This document shows positions 55,631-62,682 of a stretch of 64,000 nucleotides of DNA, one piece after another. The notes beneath the pieces are model-generated. The model had not been told where the DNA came from and did not search any database. It saw nothing but the letters and a program-made list of their open reading frames with translations. This stretch comes from Pimelobacter simplex. Lineage in GTDB: Bacteria; Actinomycetota; Actinomycetes; Propionibacteriales; Nocardioidaceae. Position numbers and translations under genes: made by a program. Position 1 is the first letter of the stretch, and each line of letters begins with the position of its first letter. The stretch is taken from NCBI RefSeq assembly GCF_900114845.1, contig NZ_FOUK01000004.1, positions 62,001 through 126,000 on the forward strand, written 5' to 3'.

Positions 55631-56554
55631 TCACCAGGTGACGGCGTCGCACGCGGCCGAGCGGTGCCCCTCGATCTGCAGCGTGGCGTGCTCGATCTGG
55701 AAGCGCTCGCGCAGCAGCACCTGCCCCTCGCGCAGCACCCCCGCGCCGTCGACGCCGTCGAGCAGGACCAGGTGGGCGGTGGCGACGTTCATGCCGGAGG
55801 TCAGCGTCCAGGCGTGCAGGTCGTGGACGTCGCGGACCCCGTCGAGGCCGCCGAGCGCGCCGGTCACCTCGTCGATGTCGAGGCCGGCCGGGACGTGCTG
55901 GCCGAGGACGGCGAGCACCTCGCGGCCGAGCATGACCGCCCGCACCGCGACGAAGGCGCCGATGGCGAAGGCGACCACGGTGTCCCAGATGCTGCTGCCG
56001 GTGGCGAGGATCAGCCCGCCGGCCACCATGACGCCGACGCTGCCGGCGGTGTCGGCGATGACCTCGAAGTAGGCGCCCTTGACGTTGAGGGAGTCCTGCG
56101 CGCCGCTGCGCAGCAGCAGGAGCGCGATGACGTTGACGACCAGGCCGAGGAAGCCGACGACGAGCATCGGGCCGGTCGCGACGTCGGGCTCGGCACCGAT
56201 CCGGCCGATCGCCTCGACCACGACGTAGGCGGCGACGCCGAGCATCATCAGCACGGCGAGGCCGGAGGCGAAGACCTCGGCCCGGTAGGAGCCGTAGGTA
56301 CGGCGTCCGCTGCTGTCGGCCCGGGTCGCGATCTTGGTCGCGACGAGCGCCGCGCCGAGCGCGACGACGTCGGCGGCCATGTGCCCGGCGTCCGAGATGA
56401 GCGCCAGCGAGCCGCTGATGATGCCGACGACGAGCTCGACGACGAAGAACGTCGCGATCAGGCCGAAGGAGACCCCCAGCCGCCAGCGGTGCCGCGCCCC
56501 CGCGTGGCCGCTCGCGGCGGCGGGCTGGTGGCCGTGCCCGTGTCCGACACCCAT
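55631..56554 (-). CDS. Cation diffusion facilitator (zinc exporter, CzcD/ZitB type)
   Basis: 307 aa. His-rich N terminus (GVGHGHGHQ), six helices and a C-terminal cytoplasmic domain. Metal site A: ISDAGHMAAD on helix 2, and FEVIADTAGS on helix 5. Helix 5 has Glu in the usual His position (ExxxD instead of HxxxD), a variant seen in several actinobacterial CDF proteins that may alter metal choice. It is 2 nt downstream of the ArsR stop, so it is under its control. Efflux of Zn, Cd or Co is likely. Confidence 0.92.
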   Translation of the reverse strand: MGVGHGHGHQPAAASGHAGARHRWRLGVSFGLIATFFVVELVVGIISGSLALISDAGHMAADVVALGAALVATKIATRADSSGRRTYGSYRAEVFASGLAVLMMLGVAAYVVVEAIGRIGAEPDVATGPMLVVGFLGLVVNVIALLLLRSGAQDSLNVKGAYFEVIADTAGSVGVMVAGGLILATGSSIWDTVVAFAIGAFVAVRAVMLGREVLAVLGQHVPAGLDIDEVTGALGGLDGVRDVHDLHAWTLTSGMNVATAHLVLLDGVDGAGVLREGQVLLRERFQIEHATLQIEGHRSAACDAVTW

Positions 56555-56556
56555 GA

Positions 56557-56925
56557 TCAGGCCGCCCCGCAGGGACCGCTGGTGACGTCGAGCAGCCGGA
56601 CGGTCGCGGCCAGGACGGCGTGGGTCAGCTCGGGCTGGGCCAGCGAGATCATCGAGGCGCGGCCGCTCGGCCGGGAGACGACCAGGCCGCAGTCGCGCAG
56701 GCACGCGAGGTGCTTGGAGACGGTGGACTGCGCGAGGCCGAGGTGCGCGGTCAGGTCGACGACGCGGTGCTCGCCGAGCGCGAGGTGCTCGAGGATGGCC
56801 AGCCGGTTGGGGTCGCTGAGCGCGTGGAGCAGGCCCGCCACCGCGGAGAGCGCGTCGACCTCGGTGGGGACGCCGGTCACCTCCGCGACGTCCGGGGCGG
56901 TGCCGCCCTGCTGATTCATCGCCAT
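56557..56925 (-). CDS. ArsR/SmtB-family metal-responsive repressor
   Basis: 122 aa. Winged HTH about 30-95 (LSDPNRLAILEHLALGEHRVVDL split, then LGLAQSTVSKHLACLRDCGLV). The tail contains QPELTHAVLAATVRLLDV and ends with a Cys, giving possible His/Cys/Asp metal ligands at the alpha5 site. It shares an operon with the CDF exporter. The ATG at 56925 sits directly 7 nt after the predicted -10, so the mRNA is probably leaderless; an alternative ATG is at 56919. Confidence 0.9.
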   Translation of the reverse strand: MAMNQQGGTAPDVAEVTGVPTEVDALSAVAGLLHALSDPNRLAILEHLALGEHRVVDLTAHLGLAQSTVSKHLACLRDCGLVVSRPSGRASMISLAQPELTHAVLAATVRLLDVTSGPCGAA

Positions 56926-56931
56926 ATGACG

Positions 56932-56961
56932 ATGTAATCACCGAACGGCGAACGGTGTCAA
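56932..56961 (-). promoter_or_regulatory. Leaderless promoter for arsR-CDF with internal dyad
   Basis: Minus-strand TTGACA (-35, 56961-56956), an 18-nt spacer, then TTACAT (-10, 56937-56932). The spacer contains CACCG-N9-CGGTG (about 56938-56956). Transcription should start at or near the ATG at 56925. The dyad overlaps the promoter and may be the ArsR site. Confidence 0.6.
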
Positions 56962-56982
56962 CCGCGCCTCGGCCGCGGTCCT

Positions 56983-57795
56983 ATGCTCGGGCACGTGATG
57001 ATGCGACCGGCCGAGCTCGAGGGTGTCCGTGCGGGAACGGTCGATCTCGCCTTCCGCCGCTGGGACCGGCCGCGGGTCAAGGTCGGCAGCCGGCTGCGCA
57101 CCGCCGTCGGCGTGATCGAGGTGGTCAGCGTCGAGGAGGTCGCCCTCTCCCGGCTCCGCGCGGACGACGCCCGCCGGGCCGGCGCCGCCTCGCTCGCCGC
57201 GCTCAAGGCGGCACTCTCCGCGCAGCCCGACCGGGCGGACCGTCCGGTCTTCCGCGTCGGCCTCACGTACGGCGGCGCCGACCCGCGCGAGGCACTGCGC
57301 GCGACGGTCCCCGACGCCGCCGAGATCCGCACGATCCTGACGGGGCTCGACCGGCTCGACACGGCGTCCCCGATCGGTCCGTGGACCCGGACCACGCTGC
57401 GGATCATCGACCGCAACCCCGAGGTCCGCGCCCCCGACCTCGCCGCCGAGCTCGGCCGCGAGACGCCGGACTTCAAGAAGGACGTGCGCAAGCTCAAGGA
57501 GCGCGGGCTCACCGAGTCCCTCGCCATCGGCTACCGCCTCTCGCCGCGCGGCGAGGCCGTCCTCGACAGCGAGGACGGTCCGCGCGAGCGCGCCCCCCGC
57601 CGTACCGGGACGCCGCTGCCGCGGACCATCGGCGCGCCCGCCACTCGGGCACTGCGAGCGGTCGACGTCCACACGCTCGAGGCGGTCAGCGGCTGGCGCC
57701 GCGCCGACCTCGCCGCGCTCCACGGCGTCGGCCCGATCGCGCTCGACCGGCTCGAGGCGGCGATGGCCGCGATCGGCCTGGGCTATGCGCCGTGA
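56983..57795 (+). CDS. ASCH/PUA-like plus winged-helix plus helix-hairpin-helix protein
   Basis: 270 aa; ATG 56983 is the ORF start, with in-frame alternatives at 56998 and 57001. The N-terminal part about 5-110 is an ASCH-like beta barrel (LAFRRWDRPRVKVGSRL, VISVEEV-like VVSVEEVALS). A central winged-helix-like region follows (about 140-190; RTTLRIIDRNPEVRAPDL, PDFKKDVRKLKERGL). The C terminus has a helix-hairpin-helix (LAALHGVGPIALDRLEAAM). ASCH proteins bind RNA or modify nucleosides. The exact role is unknown. It overlaps the next gene by 11 bp. Confidence 0.75.
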   Translation: MLGHVMMRPAELEGVRAGTVDLAFRRWDRPRVKVGSRLRTAVGVIEVVSVEEVALSRLRADDARRAGAASLAALKAALSAQPDRADRPVFRVGLTYGGADPREALRATVPDAAEIRTILTGLDRLDTASPIGPWTRTTLRIIDRNPEVRAPDLAAELGRETPDFKKDVRKLKERGLTESLAIGYRLSPRGEAVLDSEDGPRERAPRRTGTPLPRTIGAPATRALRAVDVHTLEAVSGWRRADLAALHGVGPIALDRLEAAMAAIGLGYAP

Positions 57796-58204
57796 CCTGA
57801 CCCTGGCCCGGCGGGTGCTCGTCACGCTCGCGGCGCTGGCCGGCCTCTTCGCGATGCACGGCATGGCCGACCACGGGGTCGCCTCCGTAGCCGTAGCCGT
57901 GCCCGTGCCCGCACCCCTGGCGGCGACCGGCGCCCACCACGACACACCCACCGGCGAGCACGGCGGCCAGCACGGCGACGGGCACGGCGGGGGCGGGACG
58001 AGCGGTCACGGCATGGCCGAGCTCTGCCTGGCGCTGCTCGTCCTCGCCGCGGCCGGGCTCGCCGCCGGCCTGCTCGCCCGCGGCCGCCCGCTGCTCCGGC
58101 TGCTGCTCCGCCGGCTCCCTCCGCGCGGGCAGGTCGTCGTCGCCCGGGCCGCCCGCTTCCGCGATCCACCCGATCTCCTCCGGCTGTCGGTGCAGCGCTG
58201 CTGA
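57785..58204 (+). CDS. DUF6153-like His/Gly-rich membrane protein
   Basis: 139 aa. N-terminal hydrophobic helix (about 10-28), then a His/Gly-rich loop (about 50-75; HHDTPTGEHGGQHGDGHGG), and a second helix (about 80-98) followed by a basic cytoplasmic tail. The His-rich loop would face outward and suggests metal binding. It is 52 nt upstream of the DUF305 lipoprotein gene, which also carries a Met/His cluster, so both may handle copper. Function unproven. Confidence 0.72.
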   Translation: MRRDLTLARRVLVTLAALAGLFAMHGMADHGVASVAVAVPVPAPLAATGAHHDTPTGEHGGQHGDGHGGGGTSGHGMAELCLALLVLAAAGLAAGLLARGRPLLRLLLRRLPPRGQVVVARAARFRDPPDLLRLSVQRC

Positions 58205-58256
58205 GAGGGGCCCCGCCCCACCAGCAACGCACCACCCACCGACACCAGGAGAAGCA

Positions 58257-58895
58257 ATGCACCGCACCACCCTCCGCCGGCTGGCCTCCGCCACCGGCGC
58301 GATCACCCTCGCCCTCAGCCTCGCCGCCTGCGGCGACGACGGCGGCGACGGCGACGCGAAGCAGCGGCCCACCGCCGTCGAGACCGCCCGCAACGGCGAC
58401 GTCTTCAACCAGGCCGACGTCGACTTCGCGACGGCGATGATCCCGCACCACGCGCAGGCGCTGCAGATGGCGCTGCTCGCGCAGGACCGCCCCCTCCCGC
58501 CGGAGGTCCGCACGCTCGTCGACCAGGTCCAGGCCGCGCAGACCCCCGAGGTCGAGACCATGACGACCTGGCTGACCGACTGGGACCAGGACATCCCCGC
58601 CACGTCGATGGACCACGCCAACGCGGGCCACGACATGGGCGACACGGGCGAGATGGAGGGGATGGAGGGGATGATGTCCGGCACCGCGATGGCCGAGCTC
58701 GAGGACGCCTCCGACGAGGCGTTCCCGAAGCTCTGGATGACGATGATGATCGAGCACCACGAGGGCGCGATCACCATGGCGCGCACCGAGCAGGAGGACG
58801 GCCGGTTCCCCGACGCCGTCGCGCTCGCCCGCGCCATCGTCGACGGCCAGGCCGCTGAGATCGCCACGATGAAGGCCCTGCTGGGGCAGCAGTAG
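58257..58895 (+). CDS. DUF305 lipoprotein with Met/His-rich motif
   Basis: 212 aa. RBS AGGAGAAGC before the ATG. Lipobox LSLAAC (Cys25). Two DUF305 four-helix modules: FATAMIPHHAQALQMALLAQ (as MIPHHAQALQMA) and TMMIEHHEGAITMARTEQ (as MIEHHEGAITMA). Between them is a Met/His-rich stretch (MDHANAGHDMGDTGEMEGMEGMM split). The pattern resembles copper-binding ferritin-like DUF305 proteins. Extracytoplasmic copper handling is the family-level inference. A strong hairpin follows at 58903-58944. Confidence 0.88.
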   Translation: MHRTTLRRLASATGAITLALSLAACGDDGGDGDAKQRPTAVETARNGDVFNQADVDFATAMIPHHAQALQMALLAQDRPLPPEVRTLVDQVQAAQTPEVETMTTWLTDWDQDIPATSMDHANAGHDMGDTGEMEGMEGMMSGTAMAELEDASDEAFPKLWMTMMIEHHEGAITMARTEQEDGRFPDAVALARAIVDGQAAEIATMKALLGQQ

Positions 58896-58902
58896 CCGGA
58901 CC

Positions 58903-58944
58903 CCGGTCGGGCCCGGTCGTCCTGGCGGCGGCCGGCCCGACCGG
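58903..58944 (+). terminator. 11-bp perfect stem after the DUF305 gene
   Basis: CCGGTCGGGCC (58903-58913) pairs perfectly with GGCCCGACCGG (58934-58944), with a 20-nt loop. It begins 8 nt after the DUF305 stop. There is no U-run. It marks the end of the native-composition block before the low-GC RiPP-like operon. Confidence 0.65.
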
Positions 58945-59273
58945 CAGACGGGGCCGAGGACTCCTCGAGACGCGCACCTCCCCACGGCGTGGGCTAGTGA
59001 CGTCAGGGCGGACGAAGACCAAGGAGACCGACGTGGAGTCTTCTGCAGTCACAGACTCATTGACTTCTCGGCCGGGAGAATGTTAAGAAGATCTGGCTTC
59101 TCGGGACGGACCTTCTTGCTTCGTCGACCGACATCGGCCTCGGGGTCGAGCGGGGATGCCGCGAGTGGCGCGCCTCTGGCGAGACGATCGTTGGTCACGA
59201 CGCTCAGAGATAGTCGAGCGCCTCATTCATGTCGCTTCACCGTCCTTTCTCATTGCGGAGAGGAGGTAGAACC
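58945..59273. other. 329-nt upstream region of the RiPP-like operon
   Basis: No recognisable domain-bearing gene. It contains TGACGTCA (58998-59005), a 17-codon GTG ORF with a good RBS (59033-59086) and a visible fall in GC relative to everything upstream. I see no confident sigma-70 promoter: TTGACT at 59060-59065 is the best -35, with a poor -10. The region should hold the promoter of the precursor gene. Confidence 0.5.
59033..59086 (+). CDS. Possible 17-residue peptide with C-terminal Cys
   Basis: GTG start with AAGGAG 6 nt upstream and stop TAA. The product reads MESSAVTDSLTSRPGEC: Ser/Thr rich and ending in Cys, as does the precursor downstream. It may be a leader-less or cryptic peptide, an upstream regulatory ORF, or chance. 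There is no homology to argue from, so confidence is low. Confidence 0.25.
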   Translation: MESSAVTDSLTSRPGEC

Positions 59274-59423
59274 ATGCCGAAGGCCACTACGCAGGCCGAG
59301 GACGTTGCCAAGCTCGGGCTGAAGGAGATCGAGAGCTACGGCCTCGCCGATCTTCAGTGCGACATCAGCATGCCCGTCTTCGACGAAGTCGGCGCCGGTG
59401 ACGGAATTCAGGCTCAGTGCTGA
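59274..59423 (+). CDS. RiPP precursor peptide (predicted)
   Basis: 49 aa. ATG 59274 has GGAGG about 7 nt upstream; an ATG at 59229 lacks one. The N-terminal part (MPKATTQAEDVAKLGLKEI) is charged and helix-prone, as RiPP leaders are. The C-terminal part contains Cys29 (ADLQCDISMP) and ends in Cys49 (GAGDGIQAQC). Only one Ser and no Thr occur after residue 28, so heavy oxazole or dehydroamino acid formation is unlikely; the two Cys are the obvious modification sites. It sits first in an operon of SagB-like, ThiF-like and flavoprotein genes. The cleavage site is unknown. Confidence 0.75.
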   Translation: MPKATTQAEDVAKLGLKEIESYGLADLQCDISMPVFDEVGAGDGIQAQC

Positions 59424-59428
59424 ATCCT

Positions 59429-59463
59429 GCGTGGGAGCCGGGCGTCATGCCCGGTTCCCACGC
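59429..59463 (+). promoter_or_regulatory. 15-bp hairpin between precursor and modification genes
   Basis: GCGTGGGAGCCGGGC (59429-59443) and GCCCGGTTCCCACGC (59449-59463) pair over all 15 positions in RNA, with one G-U wobble, around a 5-nt loop. It lies 5 nt after the precursor stop and ends 18 nt before the RBS of the next gene. There is no U-run, so partial termination or 3'-end protection is likely, raising precursor mRNA over enzyme mRNA. Confidence 0.75.
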
Positions 59464-59491
59464 GTGGCCCGCTCCGCGGCTAGGAGGAACC

Positions 59492-60559
59492 ATGCGGAAT
59501 CCGCAGATGTCCGGCGCCAGCGTCCAGCTCGCTCCGAACCACGTGCTCGCCATGACAGCCGATCCATCCGGCCGCTTCCGTGTGCGCCGCACGACTGAGC
59601 GATGGGATGCATTGCTCTCGAACGAACAAGCGGCGCTGGCCGCACTCGCCGTGAAGCCTTCGACGATCGGCGACCTCGTCCATGAAGCGGAGCGGGAGCT
59701 CGGCCTGCCAGCGAGCGTCACCACTCCTCTGGTCATGGAGCTGCTCAAGGCCGGGATCCTCATCTCCAGAGCAGACGACGTCGTCCGCTTCGGTTGGCGA
59801 CATGCCTCCCGCTACCACAGCATCACCTTCGACTATCCCTTTCACTACTACGGCACCCCGAGCGGCGGGTACCGCGAGGACGTCCGCCGCATGAACGCCA
59901 AGGCAGCGGTCGAGCCTGACGACGACCGGGAGAAGCTGACCGTAGGTCCGATCACTCGGCTCCCCGCCCCCCGGCAGGCAGCAGCTCTGCTCCAAGAGCG
60001 TCCGCTGACGGAGAACTTCGGAGATCGGCTGTCAGCCGCACTCAGCCTGGCCTTCGGCGCGGTCGGATGGGCTCAGCCCGCGTGGACAGGGGCACCGACG
60101 ATGAGACGCACCAGTCCTTCGGGTGGCGCTCGCCACCCGTCCGAGTGCTATCTCCTGGCCCGGTCCGTCGACGGACTGTCGCCGGGATGGCACCACCTGC
60201 ATCCGCGTACTCCAGCGCTGTGTCAGCTGAACTCCACGGCCGACGACGAAGAGCAGCTGGCCGTCGACTACCCGGGCAGCTTCGGAAGAGCAGATTTCGA
60301 GGTGGCCGCTCTCGTCGTCATCACCACCGTGTTCCGCCGCAACATGTACCGCTATCGCGAACCTCGGACCTTCCGGACAGTTCACATGGACGTCGGGCAC
60401 CTTGCCGCCACCTTCATGGCCCTCTGCTCGGTTGCCCGGATCGAAACCTGCGCTCACGACGCCACCTCACCCGCTGCCACCGAGAGCGCCTTGGGGCTCG
60501 ATTGGCTCGACGAGGGCGCCCAGTACGTCATCGCCGTGGGCGAGAGAGGCGACCGATGA
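59492..60559 (+). CDS. SagB/ThcOx-type flavin oxidoreductase, copy 1 (keeps SGGARHP motif)
   Basis: 355 aa from ATG 59492, preceded by AGGAGG. N-terminal winged-helix-like region (about 15-100; ERWDALLSNEQAALAALA, LLKAGILI), then HASRYHSITFDYPFHYYG, a SagB hallmark, and a nitroreductase domain (about 165-352). SPSGGARHPSECYLLA (about 208-223) matches the flavin-contacting motif, and FRTVHMDVGHLAATFMAL the SagB C-terminal helix. The usual N-terminal RRSxRxF is replaced by QERPLTENF (about 169-176). SagB enzymes oxidise azolines to azoles. ATGA overlap with copy 2. Confidence 0.85.
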   Translation: MRNPQMSGASVQLAPNHVLAMTADPSGRFRVRRTTERWDALLSNEQAALAALAVKPSTIGDLVHEAERELGLPASVTTPLVMELLKAGILISRADDVVRFGWRHASRYHSITFDYPFHYYGTPSGGYREDVRRMNAKAAVEPDDDREKLTVGPITRLPAPRQAAALLQERPLTENFGDRLSAALSLAFGAVGWAQPAWTGAPTMRRTSPSGGARHPSECYLLARSVDGLSPGWHHLHPRTPALCQLNSTADDEEQLAVDYPGSFGRADFEVAALVVITTVFRRNMYRYREPRTFRTVHMDVGHLAATFMALCSVARIETCAHDATSPAATESALGLDWLDEGAQYVIAVGERGDR

Positions 60560-61584
60560 TCACCGCGGCAGCCCACCAGCAGTCGGATCTCGGTCTCGCC
60601 GAGTTGCAGGCGGGCGACAGCAGCGCTGCCGAGATCGACACCCTGTTCCCCCCGCGCCAGCTCACCATCGACCGGATCGAGGCCGCGAGGTCATTCCTCG
60701 ACCCCACCACCCGATCGGTGATCCGACGTGGACTCGAGCAGATCGGCACATCCCCCGACGTTCCCGCCCGCGCCGCGAGCTGGATCGAGAACGGATGGGA
60801 GGAGTCACTTCGCTACTACGCGTGGAGTCGGTGCGTGACCTACGCCGACGGGGCAGACCCGACCGGGGAGAAGCGGCGGCGCACAGTGGCGCAGTATCGT
60901 GAAACATCGGAGCCGCCTGATGTACCAGCGCTTCCAAGTGAACATGCCTACCGACTGCCGAGCCCGATCGAACCGGCCGCGGCAGAGATCGTCGAGGGTC
61001 TTCTCACCCGTCGATCCATCCGGCATTTCAAGGGCACGATCTCGACCGAGCACCTGAGCACCATCTTGACCGGTGGGTGGAGAAGCGCGGGTTTCGCCGC
61101 CGGCCCTGAGGTCGCGTCGAGTCTCGACTACTTCCGAGGCGCCCCCGGCGTCTACTCCGTGGCTCTGTGGATCTGGGGCATTGATGACGTCGAGCCGGGC
61201 GTCTACCTGTGGACGCGCGGCTCGAGCGGCGGCGACCACCTCACCCGGATACGCCGAGGCGCGTCCGGCACCGAGGTCTCCGAGATCCTCCAGGGCCTTC
61301 AGGCACCACGCAGTGCCTCGGCGACGGCATTCCTGCTGGGCGATCTGGAGCGCTACAGCTGGATCTATCGCCACGAGCACGCGCTTCGCAGCATGTACAT
61401 CGCGAGCGGCCGCTGGGCGCAGGGAGCCACGATGGCGGCGGCTGCGCTGCGACTCGGCAGCGTCGTCACCCCCGCAACCACGGACTCCGTTGTGTTGGAC
61501 GAGCTCCACCTCGGGCGCCAACGATTCGCCCCGCTCCACACCATCACCTTCGGGCGCCCGTCGTCCTCGGTCGGACGTGCCTGA
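60556..61584 (+). CDS. SagB/nitroreductase-type flavin oxidoreductase, copy 2 (keeps RRSxRxF motif)
   Basis: 342 aa. N-terminal helical part (about 1-140) unlike copy 1, then a nitroreductase domain with LLTRRSIRHFKG (about 149-160), the FMN-phosphate motif. Later SMYIASGRWAQGATMAAAALRLGSV matches the dimer helix of SagB-type enzymes. The middle SxGARxPxE motif of copy 1 is absent: the region reads WRSAGFAAGPEVASSLDYF (about 175-193). The two copies are therefore complementary at the flavin site. Stop overlaps the ThiF-like gene start by TGATG. Confidence 0.82.
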   Translation: MITAAAHQQSDLGLAELQAGDSSAAEIDTLFPPRQLTIDRIEAARSFLDPTTRSVIRRGLEQIGTSPDVPARAASWIENGWEESLRYYAWSRCVTYADGADPTGEKRRRTVAQYRETSEPPDVPALPSEHAYRLPSPIEPAAAEIVEGLLTRRSIRHFKGTISTEHLSTILTGGWRSAGFAAGPEVASSLDYFRGAPGVYSVALWIWGIDDVEPGVYLWTRGSSGGDHLTRIRRGASGTEVSEILQGLQAPRSASATAFLLGDLERYSWIYRHEHALRSMYIASGRWAQGATMAAAALRLGSVVTPATTDSVVLDELHLGRQRFAPLHTITFGRPSSSVGRA

Positions 61585-62678
61585 TGCGGGCCACGACGCG
61601 CATGGTTCGTGCGTGGTGGTGGCGGGCGTCGAACGGAGCAATGGTGCTGCACCAGCCATCAACGGGACGGCAGCTGAGGATGGACGGCCTCGACGTCGAG
61701 CAAGCGGCTCGACTCCTCGACGTTCTCCATGCGGGGGTGCCCGCTCAGACGTCGCCGCTTCAGGTGGCCGCGCTCGCCCAGATCGACGCAGATGCGGCCA
61801 GCGTGATGATCGAGCAACTCGCTGACCAAGGCATCGTCGCCACCTTCCGCGAGGAAGACTCACGCGCTCCCGCGGACAGACAAGAGGCGTTCCTGGGACT
61901 GTGGGAAAGGCCTGACCTCTCCGCACGAGAGGCGGACCAGCGACTCAGATCGGCGACGGTGACGCTCGTGGGAGCCGGCGGATACGGCTCGTGGGTCAGT
62001 GCGATCCTCGGGCGAATCGGCGTCCGCAAGCTCGTTCTCTTCGACGGAGATATCGTCTCGCCCGCCAATCTGTCGCGGCAGATTCTCTACACCGCGGATG
62101 ACATCGGGTCGATGAAGACCGAGGTCGCCAAGGATGTCATCGAGCGCGTCGGCCGGGGCACGTCCGTCCAGGCGATGAGCCAGTGGGCCGACGAATCGCC
62201 GGAGCTCCACGATGCCATCGAGGAGTCGGACCTCGTCCTGAGTGAGTGGACCTGGGGTTCGACCTGGAGCAGGCCGGACAGCGACTTCGCGATCGGAGAA
62301 CACCTGCTGCGCACATGCGCCCGCACCCGAACCCCCCTGCTGTCCTACGTCGGCAACGTCATCGGACCGCTGACGATTCCGGGGAAGACCGCGTGCCCGT
62401 TCTGCCTGCGCCACGCCGATGGCGATGGCGATGGCGATGTCTTCGGCATCACTCATTCTGCGATGTCGATGCGACGCAACGGCGCACCATCCATGGCCCC
62501 GCGGTTGGCCCTGACCGCAGGGGCAGTCACCTGGGAAGCAGCCAGATACCTGTCCGGGCACGACTCCGTCACCGAGCGTTCGGTCATCCACCTCTCGCCC
62601 TTCGATTGGAGCGCACATCTGGTCCCCGCGGCGCGAGATGATCGATGCACCTACTGCCAACCCACCATCGAGCGGTGA
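61584..62678 (+). CDS. ThiF/E1-like protein with N-terminal leader-binding-like domain
   Basis: 364 aa. Residues about 15-90 look like a PqqD/RRE winged helix (LRMDGLDVEQAARLLDVL, VMIEQLADQGIVATF). The E1 adenylation domain (about 118-360) has VGAGGYGSW (128-136), FDGDIVSPANLSRQ (153-166) and Lys178. Zn ligands are CPFC (271-274) and CTYC (355-358). All core E1 residues are present, so it can probably adenylate a carboxylate. Relatives are TOMM ocin-ThiF proteins and microcin C7 MccB. A (GATGGC)n microsatellite (62418-62441) encodes DGDGD near residue 280. Confidence 0.85.
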   Translation: MRATTRMVRAWWWRASNGAMVLHQPSTGRQLRMDGLDVEQAARLLDVLHAGVPAQTSPLQVAALAQIDADAASVMIEQLADQGIVATFREEDSRAPADRQEAFLGLWERPDLSAREADQRLRSATVTLVGAGGYGSWVSAILGRIGVRKLVLFDGDIVSPANLSRQILYTADDIGSMKTEVAKDVIERVGRGTSVQAMSQWADESPELHDAIEESDLVLSEWTWGSTWSRPDSDFAIGEHLLRTCARTRTPLLSYVGNVIGPLTIPGKTACPFCLRHADGDGDGDVFGITHSAMSMRRNGAPSMAPRLALTAGAVTWEAARYLSGHDSVTERSVIHLSPFDWSAHLVPAARDDRCTYCQPTIER

Positions 62679-62682
62679 CCCC

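Noticed and set aside
59080-59322. 80-aa ORF overlapping the precursor start
   Set aside because: Arg/Ser-rich with no RBS, out of frame with the precursor, whose start has a good RBS and fits the operon.
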